Of a stretch of 27,776 bases of DNA, positions 13,813 to 20,718 are shown one piece after another. The position numbers were made by a program, and so were the translations under genes. Every line of letters starts with the position of its first letter. Within the stretch, counting starts at the first letter, position 1. Origin of the DNA: a virus; IMG/VR virus record IMGVR_UViG_3300000115_000066, positions 1 to 27,776 of that record; one strand, written 5' to 3'. Under the pieces are notes generated by a model. That model was given only the letters and a program-made list of their open reading frames with translations. It was not told the origin of the DNA and made no database searches.

Positions 13813-14039
13813 GTGAGCCTTGGTTAGAACTAGGATATGATATGGATACATACTACAAAGAAATGCATGTAGCTAAAAAACTAAAAGAACTTGAAAAACT
13901 AAAAAAAGTAATGAATTTAGTTAAAGAAAATCTTATAACAATAGATACATCATTAACAATGGAAGTTGCAAAAAAACATATGATTAAAAACACAATTAAA
14001 ATAATAAATAAAACAGAAAAGGAGTCGATAACATTATGA
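13809..14039 (+). CDS. Small coiled-coil protein, unknown
   Basis: I place the start at 13809 (MSEPWLELGYDMDTYYKEMH) because AAGGAGACATC precedes it and it forms an ATGA overlap with the membrane-peptide stop. A longer frame from 13764 would overlap that gene by 49 bp. The 76-aa product is Lys-rich and almost wholly helical (KKLKELEKLKKVMNLVKENL), likely a coiled coil. Function unknown. Confidence 0.65.
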   Translation: MSEPWLELGYDMDTYYKEMHVAKKLKELEKLKKVMNLVKENLITIDTSLTMEVAKKHMIKNTIKIINKTEKESITL

Positions 14040-14302
14040 ATAGAATACATTCAAATGAAGAAACCCAATCATTGCAAATAGAATATGATAAAATGGAGCA
14101 TGCTGCTTATACGCAAAATGAATTACTTCTTAATAGAGAACAAGACATAGCTGAGTTAAGACTTGGTTTATTAAAAATTCGTTCTCAATTAGAAATAAAT
14201 CAAAAAGAATACAAAAAGAAACATATAGATAAAACAGCTTTGTATTGGGATATGGTAAACGATATAAAAAATATTGTATCAGAAACGCTTAAAATATTGT
14301 GA
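14036..14302 (+). CDS. Small helical protein, unknown
   Basis: The 88-aa protein starts MNRIHSNEETQSLQIEYDKM and is predicted as long charged helices (ELLLNREQDIAELRLGLLKI), like its upstream neighbour, so the two may form a hetero-coiled-coil. An AAAAGGAG element lies 14 bp before ATG, rather distant, but the start is coupled by ATGA to the previous stop. It ends in a GTGA junction with the next gene. Confidence 0.65.
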   Translation: MNRIHSNEETQSLQIEYDKMEHAAYTQNELLLNREQDIAELRLGLLKIRSQLEINQKEYKKKHIDKTALYWDMVNDIKNIVSETLKIL

Positions 14303-14493
14303 AACAAGTTAAAGCTCCAGACAAAAGACCAGCATTAGCTTTTGATTCTCAAGAAGAAGCACAGTTAATAGCTGATTCACTAAGTGCATACAGATATAGT
14401 CATGTAGTTAGTGCGGAACTCAACGAAAAAATACGAACATTATGTGACGTAGTATTTAAATGTCAAGAAATGTTTAACAAAAAAGAGGAATAA
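14299..14493 (+). CDS. Small protein with GTG start, unknown
   Basis: The 64-aa frame starts at a GTG that overlaps the preceding stop (GTGA). No ribosome site is evident, so translation must depend on coupling. The product (MKQVKAPDKRPALAFDSQEE at the start) has two amphipathic helices, with YRYSHVVSAELNEKIRTLCD in between. It stops 5 bp before the DUF932 gene. Family unknown. The lack of an ATG is the main doubt. Confidence 0.55.
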   Translation: MKQVKAPDKRPALAFDSQEEAQLIADSLSAYRYSHVVSAELNEKIRTLCDVVFKCQEMFNKKEE

Positions 14494-14498
14494 AGAAT

Positions 14499-15230
14499 AT
14501 GAATAGCACATTTTTAATGCATTGTGGCGGTAGACCAATAGGGTTTGATGATCCTGCTTTATCATTTGTACCACAAAAAACAAATACATATGAGCCAGTA
14601 TCATTTGGTGAATTATTATTAAATACAAAAAGAGTATGTGATGATTTATTAGATATGGAATTTGTAGATCAAAAAATAGCTGTATCAGCAAAAGATCAAC
14701 GAATGTTTGGATTATTGCAATATAGGAAAGATGAACAAGATCAAATAGGACACGCTGTAGGAATACGTAGTAGTCATGATAAAAGTATGTCTATTGGATT
14801 CTGTTCAGGAGCTACGCTATTTGTTTGTGATAACATGGCCTTTACTGGTGAAGTAACGTACATGAGAAAACATACAAAAAATGTATTTGACGATCTAAAA
14901 GAAAAGCTAGTAACTACAATATACAATAGCAAAGATAAGTTATTTAATATTGAAGAAGACGCTGAAAAACTAAAGAATATTGAAATAAACAATGATGATG
15001 CATATGCGTTTATTGGTAAAGCTTTAGGACACAAAACTCTACTAGCTAGACAAGCTCAAAATGCTATTAAACATTGGAACAATCCACCATACGCAGACTT
15101 TATGAATAAAGATGCATGGTCATTATACAATGCTAATACAGAAGCTCTAAAAAGTACACAACCTAATAAGATAATAGAAAAGCATATTGATCTACATAGT
15201 AGAATATTAGATCATTTTGGAATAGGTTAA
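14499..15230 (+). CDS. DUF932 family protein
   Basis: This 243-aa protein matches the DUF932 pattern, found in phages and plasmids near replication and recombination genes. Hallmarks are an N-terminal helical part, then AVGIRSSHDKSMSIGFCSGA at about 88-107, followed by LFVCDNMAFTGEV, and a C-terminal AWSLYNANTEALK at about 205-217. Its biochemical role is unsettled in the literature I know. It closes the 12720-15230 operon and is the longest gene there, 1 kb ahead of ERF. Known phages often carry DUF932 beside single-strand annealing genes, which suits a role in DNA processing. No catalytic residues can be named. Confidence 0.85.
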   Translation: MNSTFLMHCGGRPIGFDDPALSFVPQKTNTYEPVSFGELLLNTKRVCDDLLDMEFVDQKIAVSAKDQRMFGLLQYRKDEQDQIGHAVGIRSSHDKSMSIGFCSGATLFVCDNMAFTGEVTYMRKHTKNVFDDLKEKLVTTIYNSKDKLFNIEEDAEKLKNIEINNDDAYAFIGKALGHKTLLARQAQNAIKHWNNPPYADFMNKDAWSLYNANTEALKSTQPNKIIEKHIDLHSRILDHFGIG

Positions 15231-15487
15231 TTATAAATATGGAAGCAGTGCATCCTCATGTTATTACCTCGGTTAAGAGACTCCGCATCTCTACACTTTG
15301 TACTGCTTCCTTTATTGTTAGTTTAATCACCGATGAACAGAACATAGAATCAAAAACTATCATAACTCTGTAAAAATGCTGGGCAATAACCTTATGACGA
15401 TAAGTATGCCAACTATAAACACACACGGTTACAGAAACATTTGCGTTTCTAGGGGCTAATTAAACTAATACAAAAAAGGATAAAAAC
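15231..15487 (+). other. Structured intergenic region (copy E stem-loop)
   Basis: After the DUF932 stop, GGAAGCAGT (15241-15249) pairs perfectly with ACTGCTTCC (15302-15310), enclosing 52 nt that contain AGAGA (15276-15280) / TCTCT (15288-15292). The 3' arm runs into CTTCCTTTAT (15307-15316). Further on, CTTAT-GACG-ATAAG (15391-15404) is flanked by GGCA (15382-15385) and TGCC (15407-15410), and AGAAAC (15433-15438) pairs with GTTTCT (15445-15450). This looks like a terminator or processing hairpin followed by a leader for the histone-fold gene. A small RNA is possible. Confidence 0.5.
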
Positions 15488-15685
15488 ATGAACAAACCAA
15501 CAAAAACAAACATTAAAAAGATCTTTAGTAATACTGGAATACAATTAACACCTGATTCTACTGAAATGATAGAAAGAGAATTAGTAACTGTTGTAGAACG
15601 TATGGCTAAACGATGTGTTGATGGTAATTTAAAACGATTAACACCAGAGCTATTTTACGTAGCAATGGGAAGGTTAAACATGTAA
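15488..15685 (+). CDS. Histone-fold-like small protein
   Basis: The 65-aa protein has the length and order of a single histone fold (archaeal HMf has about 68 aa): helix 1 in TNIKKIFSNTG (residues 7-17), loop IQLTP, a long helix 2 from DSTEMIERELVTVVERMAKR, loop with KRLTP (about 49-53), helix 3 in ELFYVAMGRL (about 54-63). The KR-x-T and downstream Glu are reminiscent of the conserved Arg-Thr pair and acidic partner of histones (compare RKTxxxED in HMf and RKTVTAMD in H4). By analogy it could dimerise and coat phage or host DNA. A ribosome site, AAGGATAAAAAC, is present. Alternative: a generic three-helix protein. Confidence 0.55.
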   Translation: MNKPTKTNIKKIFSNTGIQLTPDSTEMIERELVTVVERMAKRCVDGNLKRLTPELFYVAMGRLNM

Positions 15686-15987
15686 TGAATAAACAAATTG
15701 TAAAACTTATTGAACAACGATTGGAAAAAGGTAAAAAAGAATATAATGAAGAACTAAATGTTAATGATGGTCGTGATTGGTTACAAGAAGCATTAGAAGA
15801 ACAATTAGATGGAATGGTGTATATAACAGCAAAACTACTCCAACTAAAAAAAGCTGAAACTGATTATCAATCTTTAGATGCAAAATGGAATGTATTGTTA
15901 AGCAAATCTGAAGAAATAGAAGATTATGCTAATGATATACAGCAAATGTCTGAAGACCTTAGAATTTATGTAAAGGACATTACATGA
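15685..15987 (+). CDS. MazG-like small protein
   Basis: The 100-aa product starts MNKQIVKLIEQRLEKGKKEY. The segment DWLQEALEEQLDGMVYITAK (about 30-49) resembles small phage MazG-type helical proteins, which hydrolyse nucleoside triphosphates to monophosphates with metal held by acidic residues; here Glu34, Glu37, Glu38 and Asp41 could serve. A coiled C-terminal half from residue 55 is not part of that core. It is coupled by TAATG to the histone-fold gene. A role in nucleotide control is inferred. Full MazG shows a second ExxD helix, which I cannot place with certainty. Confidence 0.45.
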   Translation: MNKQIVKLIEQRLEKGKKEYNEELNVNDGRDWLQEALEEQLDGMVYITAKLLQLKKAETDYQSLDAKWNVLLSKSEEIEDYANDIQQMSEDLRIYVKDIT

Positions 15988-16292
15988 AAACTAAACAGCC
16001 AGAACCACCTATGATAATTGATTGCAAAGTAACCGCAACGTGGAATACTGGATTAACAGAAGAAATAACAACAGGCAGTAATCAATTCTTAGATACTTTC
16101 TTAGAAAGTGTAGAATACACAGAACGAGAAGATAATTGGAATTTATGCGAAGGTTGCTTTGAGTATGTACATATAGATTATACTTACAGCAACGAACAGC
16201 CTTGGTGTCCAGATTGTGCCACTTCACCTTGTTGTGGTGCTGAAATAATTGTAGACCATAACATATGTAAACAATGTAAGGAACATATATAA
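15984..16292 (+). CDS. Zinc-ribbon protein
   Basis: This 102-aa protein has an N-terminal beta domain of about 50 residues (MIIDCKVTATWNTGLTEEIT) and a C-terminal metal-binding half with CEGC (about 54-57), CPDC (about 75-78), CC (82-83) and CKQC (about 96-99). That gives four Cys pairs, enough for two zinc sites. Phage zinc-ribbon proteins of this type often act in DNA or RNA binding or protein contacts. It overlaps the MazG-like gene by 4 bp (ATGA). ERF follows after 19 bp with its own ribosome site. Confidence 0.7.
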   Translation: MKTKQPEPPMIIDCKVTATWNTGLTEEITTGSNQFLDTFLESVEYTEREDNWNLCEGCFEYVHIDYTYSNEQPWCPDCATSPCCGAEIIVDHNICKQCKEHI

Positions 16293-16311
16293 AATAACAA
16301 TAGGAGTTAAA

Positions 16312-16938
16312 ATGAAAGACATGAGTATTCATGAAAAACTAAATGTAATACAGACCTCACTAAAAGTAGAAAAAGGTCATACAAATAACTTTGGTAAATA
16401 TAACTACAGAAATTTAGCAGATATATTTGAAGGAATAAAACCATTGCTAAATGAAACTGGTTGTTACCTTACTGTATCTGATGAAATTGTAGGAGTTAAT
16501 GGATTCAACTATATCAAAGCAACAGCTACTTTTGGTGATGGAAACGATTCTATTACAACTGAAGGATGGGCAAGAGAAGCTGTAAACAAAAAAGGTATGG
16601 ACGACAGTCAAATAACAGGTGCTGCTTCTTCATATGCAAGAAAATATGCTTGTAATGGTTTGTTTGCTATTGATGATACAGCAGATACAGACAGTATGGA
16701 CAACAGAAAAGAAACCTTAATCAATGGTAAACCAGCTACAAAAGGACATATTACTGTTAATCAGAATGTAAAACTAGAACGTTTAAGCAGAGATCCTGTT
16801 TTTAATGGAACAGATATGCCTAAAAAAGTACGTACTTTAATTAACGATAATGTAACAGAAGAACGTGCTCAACAAGCTATTGATAAAATAAGTAAACAAA
16901 TAAAAGAACTACGTAAACAAAATAAAGGAGTTAAATAA
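16312..16938 (+). CDS. erf: ERF-family single-strand annealing protein
   Basis: The 208-aa protein matches the ERF family of single-strand annealing recombinases (P22 Erf type), which pair complementary single strands during phage recombination and replication. The signature is an N-terminal KYNYRNLADIFEGIKPLLNE at about 29-48 and the strongly conserved GAASSYARKYACNGLFAIDD at about 103-122. The basic C-terminus from 170 (KISKQIKELRKQNKGVK) is helical. AGGAGTT lies 5 bp before ATG. It shares TAATG with the SSB-like gene, and the pair is a common recombination module. Confidence 0.92.
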   Translation: MKDMSIHEKLNVIQTSLKVEKGHTNNFGKYNYRNLADIFEGIKPLLNETGCYLTVSDEIVGVNGFNYIKATATFGDGNDSITTEGWAREAVNKKGMDDSQITGAASSYARKYACNGLFAIDDTADTDSMDNRKETLINGKPATKGHITVNQNVKLERLSRDPVFNGTDMPKKVRTLINDNVTEERAQQAIDKISKQIKELRKQNKGVK

Positions 16939-17501
16939 TGAATGGTGGATTTGAAACAACTGGTACAGTTAAATCTGTACAAATAGAGTATGATGCAGAA
17001 AAACAATGGGGAACATACAATCCTACATTTGACATGTTTCTAACCATAGAATATAATGACGGACAAGACTGGGATAAAACATTAACTATTCATGGTAATG
17101 TTAAAAAAGATCTTCCTATAACAGATTCTAAATCTTGGGGTGCTGGATTTAAAGTACGAACATTCTTTGAAGCTACTTTAAATAAAAAGAATCTATTAAT
17201 GAATGATGATTACACACTTCCTGAATCATGGTTAGATGATGTTGTTGGTAAACAGTTTATGGTTTGTAGTTATAAAACAAATAAAATGAAAAAAACTGGT
17301 AAGAATTTCTGGAACACATATCAAATTGTTGCTCCAGCAGGATCACCAGCAGGTACATTAAAAAATAAAGTAATTAAAGATGTACAAGATGGTTGGATTA
17401 AAGATGCAGCAGAAGATGATTCTAGTCCTTCTTTTACCGCTCCATCTACACCACCACCTACAGTTACACCTACTAATGTTGACACAAGCTTTGACATTTA
17501 A
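16938..17501 (+). CDS. SSB-like DNA-binding protein candidate
   Basis: The 187-aa protein has a beta-rich core to about residue 140 with many aromatic and basic residues (ESWLDDVVGKQFMVCSYKTN, then KTGKNFWNTYQIV), consistent with an OB-like ssDNA-binding domain. A Pro/Thr-rich linker (TAPSTPPPTVTPTNVD) and an acidic-hydrophobic end, DTSFDI, follow. An acidic tip after a flexible linker is the usual layout of bacterial and phage SSBs that recruit partners. It follows ERF directly and precedes the primase-helicase. I judge the fold by layout, not by a named domain. Another DNA-binding ERF partner is the alternative. Confidence 0.55.
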   Translation: MNGGFETTGTVKSVQIEYDAEKQWGTYNPTFDMFLTIEYNDGQDWDKTLTIHGNVKKDLPITDSKSWGAGFKVRTFFEATLNKKNLLMNDDYTLPESWLDDVVGKQFMVCSYKTNKMKKTGKNFWNTYQIVAPAGSPAGTLKNKVIKDVQDGWIKDAAEDDSSPSFTAPSTPPPTVTPTNVDTSFDI

Positions 17502-17503
17502 TT

Positions 17504-17776
17504 ATGAAAAAGCCAACTGTAAGTCACATTATTAAAGAATGGTTGAGTAACAGATTGGAAAGTGGTATAGATACAGTGGCATCCCACGAAATCGAAACTA
17601 CATTAGTCGAGTATGGCAAAGAGTATTGGGGGAAACAACATTCCCCTAGTACTTGGAGCAGAGCTTGGAGAACATTAAAAGCTGGAAACGAACTCGATGA
17701 AATAGATGTTACGTCCATTGAACCCATTAACACTGAAAGTGCGGAGACTACATGGAGAATAAAAACTGGTACATAG
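17504..17776 (+). CDS. Small putative winged-helix protein
   Basis: The 90-aa product starts MKKPTVSHIIKEWLSNRLES and has three helices with SHEIETTLVEYGKEYWGKQH, then SPSTWSRAWRTLKAGNELDE, and a strand at the end (TTWRIKTG). Helix-helix-helix-wing is the order of winged-helix DNA-binding domains. There is little ribosome site; the start lies 2 bp after the SSB-like stop, which suggests coupling. Its end overlaps the primase-helicase start by 25 bp. The wHTH reading is tentative. Confidence 0.6.
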   Translation: MKKPTVSHIIKEWLSNRLESGIDTVASHEIETTLVEYGKEYWGKQHSPSTWSRAWRTLKAGNELDEIDVTSIEPINTESAETTWRIKTGT

Positions 17777-19578
17777 AATACGCAACTGGAAGTATTAGTA
17801 ATCGTAATCAATTGTGCAAAATAAACGAATTTGCAGAAATAGCAAAAAACAATATTGGTAAAGAAATATATAGATCTATGTTTTTATATGATGAAACTAT
17901 TGTTGACTTTGTATCTAAAAATCAAACAGTAGTTGGTTTTAACGGTGTACAAAGCATAGATAAACTTGTTGTTGATGTTGATTATATAATTAATGATAAC
18001 GAACTAGGAAACCAAACACGTAAAAAAGTAATGGATGTAGTAGATGTAATGGAAAAACTAACTATAGATCCTACACATTATAACCTTTGGTTTTCTGGTA
18101 AAGGTTTTCACATTCATCTAGCAAACGTATATGAGTTTAAAGATTCAAATCAAATAGCAAAACAAGTACGTGCAACTATGCAACGTGATTTTGGGGAGCA
18201 TATTGATTTAATCTACGATAGCAGAAGACTTATACGTGCTGGATTTTCATTAAATAAAAAAACTGGATTATATAAAATTCCTGTTTCTTTTGAAGAGTTA
18301 GAAACTCTTAGTTATCAACAAATTGCAGATTTGGCTAGAGAACCTAGACAAGACTACAAACCGCATAGAATAAAACAAGAAAAACTAGATGCATTAGAAG
18401 CAATGGACATGAGTCGTAAAAACATTGCAGAAATACGTAAAGTATTTGATAATGCTAAAGGTGAAACCACTCGTTTTATTACATGTGCTCAACACATATA
18501 TAATGCTGGACACGTACCAAGTAAAAGACATAAACACTTATTAGCTCTCGTGAGCATATGGCGTAAAAAATACGCATTTGATAAAGTAGGTTGTGATTTT
18601 CTTGCTCGTGCATATATGTCAAACATGGATAAACCTTTACCTTCTGTTGAAGTAAGCAAAATAGTAAGTGACGTATTTAAGAATGATTACTATTATGGTT
18701 GCAATCATCCAGATTTACAACCATATTGTGATAGTAAATGTATGTTATATAAATACAAGAACTTAGACGAAGAAGCAAACGTATTAACAGCAGAAGATAT
18801 GATTAACAATCTAATTGACCATTATCAATCTGACTATACAAATAGACAATTTGATCTAAAATCAGTATTTCCATTTATGCAACAATCACACTTGTTTACT
18901 ACAGGTCAACTAGTAACATTAATTGGAGACACTGGTTTAGGTAAAACTGCTTTTGTAAGTTACTTGATAACACAATTACCACATCTTAAAACATTATTTT
19001 TATCATTAGAAGTTGATGAGTTTACAATGTCAAGAAGGCTGCTTCAAGCTTCTTTAAATAAATCAAAACCTGAAATCATACAATTTCTAAAAGATAGAGA
19101 TATGGATTTAATACGCAAAGCAAATGAAAAAATAGATCACATTAAACTTGAATGTAGTAGTCCAGACATACAAGATTTAGCAAGTCATGTGTCAGAACAT
19201 GAAGCTAAAATATTAGTAGTAGACACAATAGATCGTGTTCCTGCTAAATATGCTGGTAAAGACGATTTTGCTAGACAGGAAGTAATAGCAAATGGTTTAA
19301 AGGATTTAGCAATGCAAGAAGATATAATGGTAATAGCTGTACATCATATTTCAAAATCAGCCTCGTTTAATCTAAAGCAAACTAACACTTTAGATGTGCA
19401 TAGTGGTAAAGGCAACAGTGCCATAGAACAAAAATCAGACCAGTTTATCACATTTACAGGAAAGAATCCACGAGGAAAACAACGTGTTGTAAAGTCTGTC
19501 AAAGCTAGAGATGAATCTACATTTGAGATATTGCTCAATTTTGATTGGAACACATTTACTTTTGACAAAAGAAACTAA
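17752..19578 (+). CDS. Primase-helicase: AEP primase fused to SF4 helicase
   Basis: The 608-aa protein joins two replication activities. The first 200 residues show the three motifs of archaeo-eukaryotic primases (AEP): VVDVDYI at 73-79 (metal-binding Asp75, Asp77), FSGKGFHIHL at 114-123 (SGxGxH), and DSRRLIRAGFSLNKKTG at about 156-172 (RxxR plus basic residues). A Cys/His cluster at 317-330 (GCNHP then YCDSKC) could bind zinc. The RecA-like SF4 (DnaB-type) helicase has Walker A GDTGLGKTA at 392-400 and Walker B ILVVDTID at 487-494. It should prime and unwind at the fork. The ribosome site GGAG and ATG lie inside the previous gene. Confidence 0.9.
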   Translation: MENKNWYIEYATGSISNRNQLCKINEFAEIAKNNIGKEIYRSMFLYDETIVDFVSKNQTVVGFNGVQSIDKLVVDVDYIINDNELGNQTRKKVMDVVDVMEKLTIDPTHYNLWFSGKGFHIHLANVYEFKDSNQIAKQVRATMQRDFGEHIDLIYDSRRLIRAGFSLNKKTGLYKIPVSFEELETLSYQQIADLAREPRQDYKPHRIKQEKLDALEAMDMSRKNIAEIRKVFDNAKGETTRFITCAQHIYNAGHVPSKRHKHLLALVSIWRKKYAFDKVGCDFLARAYMSNMDKPLPSVEVSKIVSDVFKNDYYYGCNHPDLQPYCDSKCMLYKYKNLDEEANVLTAEDMINNLIDHYQSDYTNRQFDLKSVFPFMQQSHLFTTGQLVTLIGDTGLGKTAFVSYLITQLPHLKTLFLSLEVDEFTMSRRLLQASLNKSKPEIIQFLKDRDMDLIRKANEKIDHIKLECSSPDIQDLASHVSEHEAKILVVDTIDRVPAKYAGKDDFARQEVIANGLKDLAMQEDIMVIAVHHISKSASFNLKQTNTLDVHSGKGNSAIEQKSDQFITFTGKNPRGKQRVVKSVKARDESTFEILLNFDWNTFTFDKRN

Positions 19579-19584
19579 AAACCG

Positions 19585-19613
19585 TAAGGCACAGACTAGC
19601 AATTTGTGCCTTA
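19585..19613 (+). terminator. Stem-loop after the primase-helicase
   Basis: TAAGGCACA (19585-19593) pairs perfectly with TGTGCCTTA (19605-19613) around an 11-nt loop, 6 bp after the primase-helicase stop. Bases after it are TTACAC, without a U-run. The arm ends CCTTA, like the other early stem-loops. Termination or processing before the next small-gene run is likely. Confidence 0.7.
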
Positions 19614-19636
19614 TTACACATACAAAAGGTATTAAG

Positions 19637-19837
19637 ATGGCTATTGTAGAAATACATATAAAAAATAATACAATTGAAAAAGTATCTGGTGAGAATACAA
19701 TTGTATATATTCACGATCACGATTCAAAAATAACTACAACAATGTTATTTAAAAAACAGGAACAAAAATATGAACAACGGACACGTACTAACTCTCTTTG
19801 GTTTTCCGATATTGAAGAGATTGTTAATAAAAAATAA
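19637..19837 (+). CDS. Small beta-rich protein, unknown
   Basis: I use ATG 19637 (MAIVEIHIKNNTIEKVSGEN). An upstream in-frame ATG would start inside the primase-helicase and translate the terminator. The 66-aa product has strands in its first half (TIVYIHDHDSKITTTMLF) and a short helix at the end (DIEEIVNKK). The ribosome site is weak (AAGGTATTAAG, GG 8 bp before ATG). It overlaps the next frame by 68 bp. No family recognised. Confidence 0.6.
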   Translation: MAIVEIHIKNNTIEKVSGENTIVYIHDHDSKITTTMLFKKQEQKYEQRTRTNSLWFSDIEEIVNKK

Positions 19838-19991
19838 AGAACATACAACATATAAAATAACTTTATTTAGAATCTTTATGATTAGTGTAGGTTTTTCAAC
19901 ATATCAAGGAGAAAACATACACGTAATGCTAGGATTTACTAAATTAGAGTTATTTACTTCATTTACAATTAAAAATAGGTGGTTACGATGA
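19770..19991 (+). CDS. Overlapping small hydrophobic protein, doubtful
   Basis: A frame starts at ATG 19770, 68 bp before the end of the 66-aa gene, with CAGGA about 8 bp upstream. It ends in ATGA with the next gene. The 73-aa product starts MNNGHVLTLFGFPILKRLLI and carries a semi-hydrophobic middle (ITLFRIFMISVGFSTYQGEN). The 150-bp part not shared with other genes has no other candidate, and both junctions look like the coupled junctions elsewhere. The long overlap makes me cautious; the true start could be an internal ATG. Confidence 0.5.
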   Translation: MNNGHVLTLFGFPILKRLLIKNKEHTTYKITLFRIFMISVGFSTYQGENIHVMLGFTKLELFTSFTIKNRWLR

Positions 19992-20191
19992 AAAAACCAA
20001 CACAAATAAAACCAATGCCAAAAAATAAACGTATGGCAAATCTTATAGAGAATTTAGCAAATTTAGAAGCTGCTGATTATGACAGATTAAGCAATGATGG
20101 AAAAGAATCATTGGGTAAAATATGGAATTTATTAGGTATGCCTAGTCAAGAAGCATTAAATAAGGATAAAAATAATGAAAAAAAAGATTAA
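19988..20191 (+). CDS. Small basic protein, unknown
   Basis: The start is ATG 19988 (MKKPTQIKPMPKNKRMANLI), with AGGTGG 5 bp upstream and an ATGA overlap with the previous stop. A GTG at 19979 in the same frame would lie on the ribosome site. The 67-aa product has a Lys/Pro-rich leader and a helical part (NLEAADYDRLSNDGKESLGK). It overlaps the next gene by 17 bp. No family recognised. Confidence 0.65.
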   Translation: MKKPTQIKPMPKNKRMANLIENLANLEAADYDRLSNDGKESLGKIWNLLGMPSQEALNKDKNNEKKD

Positions 20192-20396
20192 AATTGGTAA
20201 TTGGGTAACATTTAAAGCAGACATAGAACAAACTGGTAAAGTTGTCGCTATTAAAGGTTCTGGAAGATACGCTATGTTAACTTTATCCTCAGATGACACT
20301 TATGGTTTTGACGGAGATTATCTTAACGGAGAAACTGTTGTTGAAATGGAAGCTAAAAGATGTTGGTTATTTGAAGATGAGTCTTATGAGTGCTAA
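20175..20396 (+). CDS. SH3-like small protein, unknown
   Basis: The 73-aa product starts MKKKIKIGNWVTFKADIEQT and reads as a small beta-barrel: strands around GNWVTFK, GKVVAIKGSGRYAMLTLS and ETVVEMEAKRCWLFEDES. This KOW/SH3-like pattern (xGxxVxFxxxxxxxGKVVxI) is common among small phage proteins near recombination genes. Role unknown. It overlaps both neighbours (17 bp and 11 bp), and AAGGAT precedes the ATG. The fold assignment is by strand pattern only. Confidence 0.65.
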   Translation: MKKKIKIGNWVTFKADIEQTGKVVAIKGSGRYAMLTLSSDDTYGFDGDYLNGETVVEMEAKRCWLFEDESYEC

Positions 20397-20718
20397 ATCA
20401 TCAAAAGCAAAAGGTAGAAGATTGCAAAATTTAGTACGAGATAAACTTAGATCTAAATTTACTATCTTAGAAGAAGATGACATTAAATCTCAAACAATGG
20501 GGATGACAGGAGAAGATATAGTTCTTTCTCCTGCTGCACGAAAATTAATACCGTATTCTATTGAATGTAAAAACGTAGAAAAACTAAACATCTGGAAGTC
20601 GTTAAAACAAGCAGAAGCAAATGTACATAAAGATGCAACTCCTGTATTAATTATTACTAGAAACAACACACCAGTTTACGTAATAGAAGATATAGATAAA
20701 TGGTTAGAAAGAATTTAA
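20386..20718 (+). CDS. PD-(D/E)XK nuclease, resolvase-like
   Basis: The 110-aa product starts MSAKSSKAKGRRLQNLVRDK. The motif series fits a PD-(D/E)XK nuclease: a helix with GRRLQNLVRD (10-19), GEDIVLSPAA with Asp44, IECKN with Glu60 and Lys62, and Gln75 on the next helix (KSLKQAEAN). The strand-end TPVLIITRNNTPVYVIED completes the core. Small phage nucleases of this shape are usually predicted Holliday-junction resolvases, which suits a genome that recombines by ERF. An in-frame ATG at 20377 would add three residues. The frame before that is read in the previous gene. Confidence 0.8.
   Translation: MSAKSSKAKGRRLQNLVRDKLRSKFTILEEDDIKSQTMGMTGEDIVLSPAARKLIPYSIECKNVEKLNIWKSLKQAEANVHKDATPVLIITRNNTPVYVIEDIDKWLERI

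Noticed and set aside
15239-15373. A 44-codon plus-strand frame through the copy E stem-loop
   Set aside because: There is no ribosome site, the frame covers both arms of a repeated non-coding stem-loop, and the peptide shows no domain-like pattern.
16009-16332. 107-aa minus-strand frame opposite the zinc-ribbon gene
   Set aside because: It is the reverse reading of a well-supported plus-strand gene with Cys pairs; its Tyr/Leu/His-rich sequence looks like an antisense artefact.
19511-19636. N-terminal extension of the 66-aa gene
   Set aside because: It would translate the end of the primase-helicase gene in another frame and the whole terminator stem-loop.
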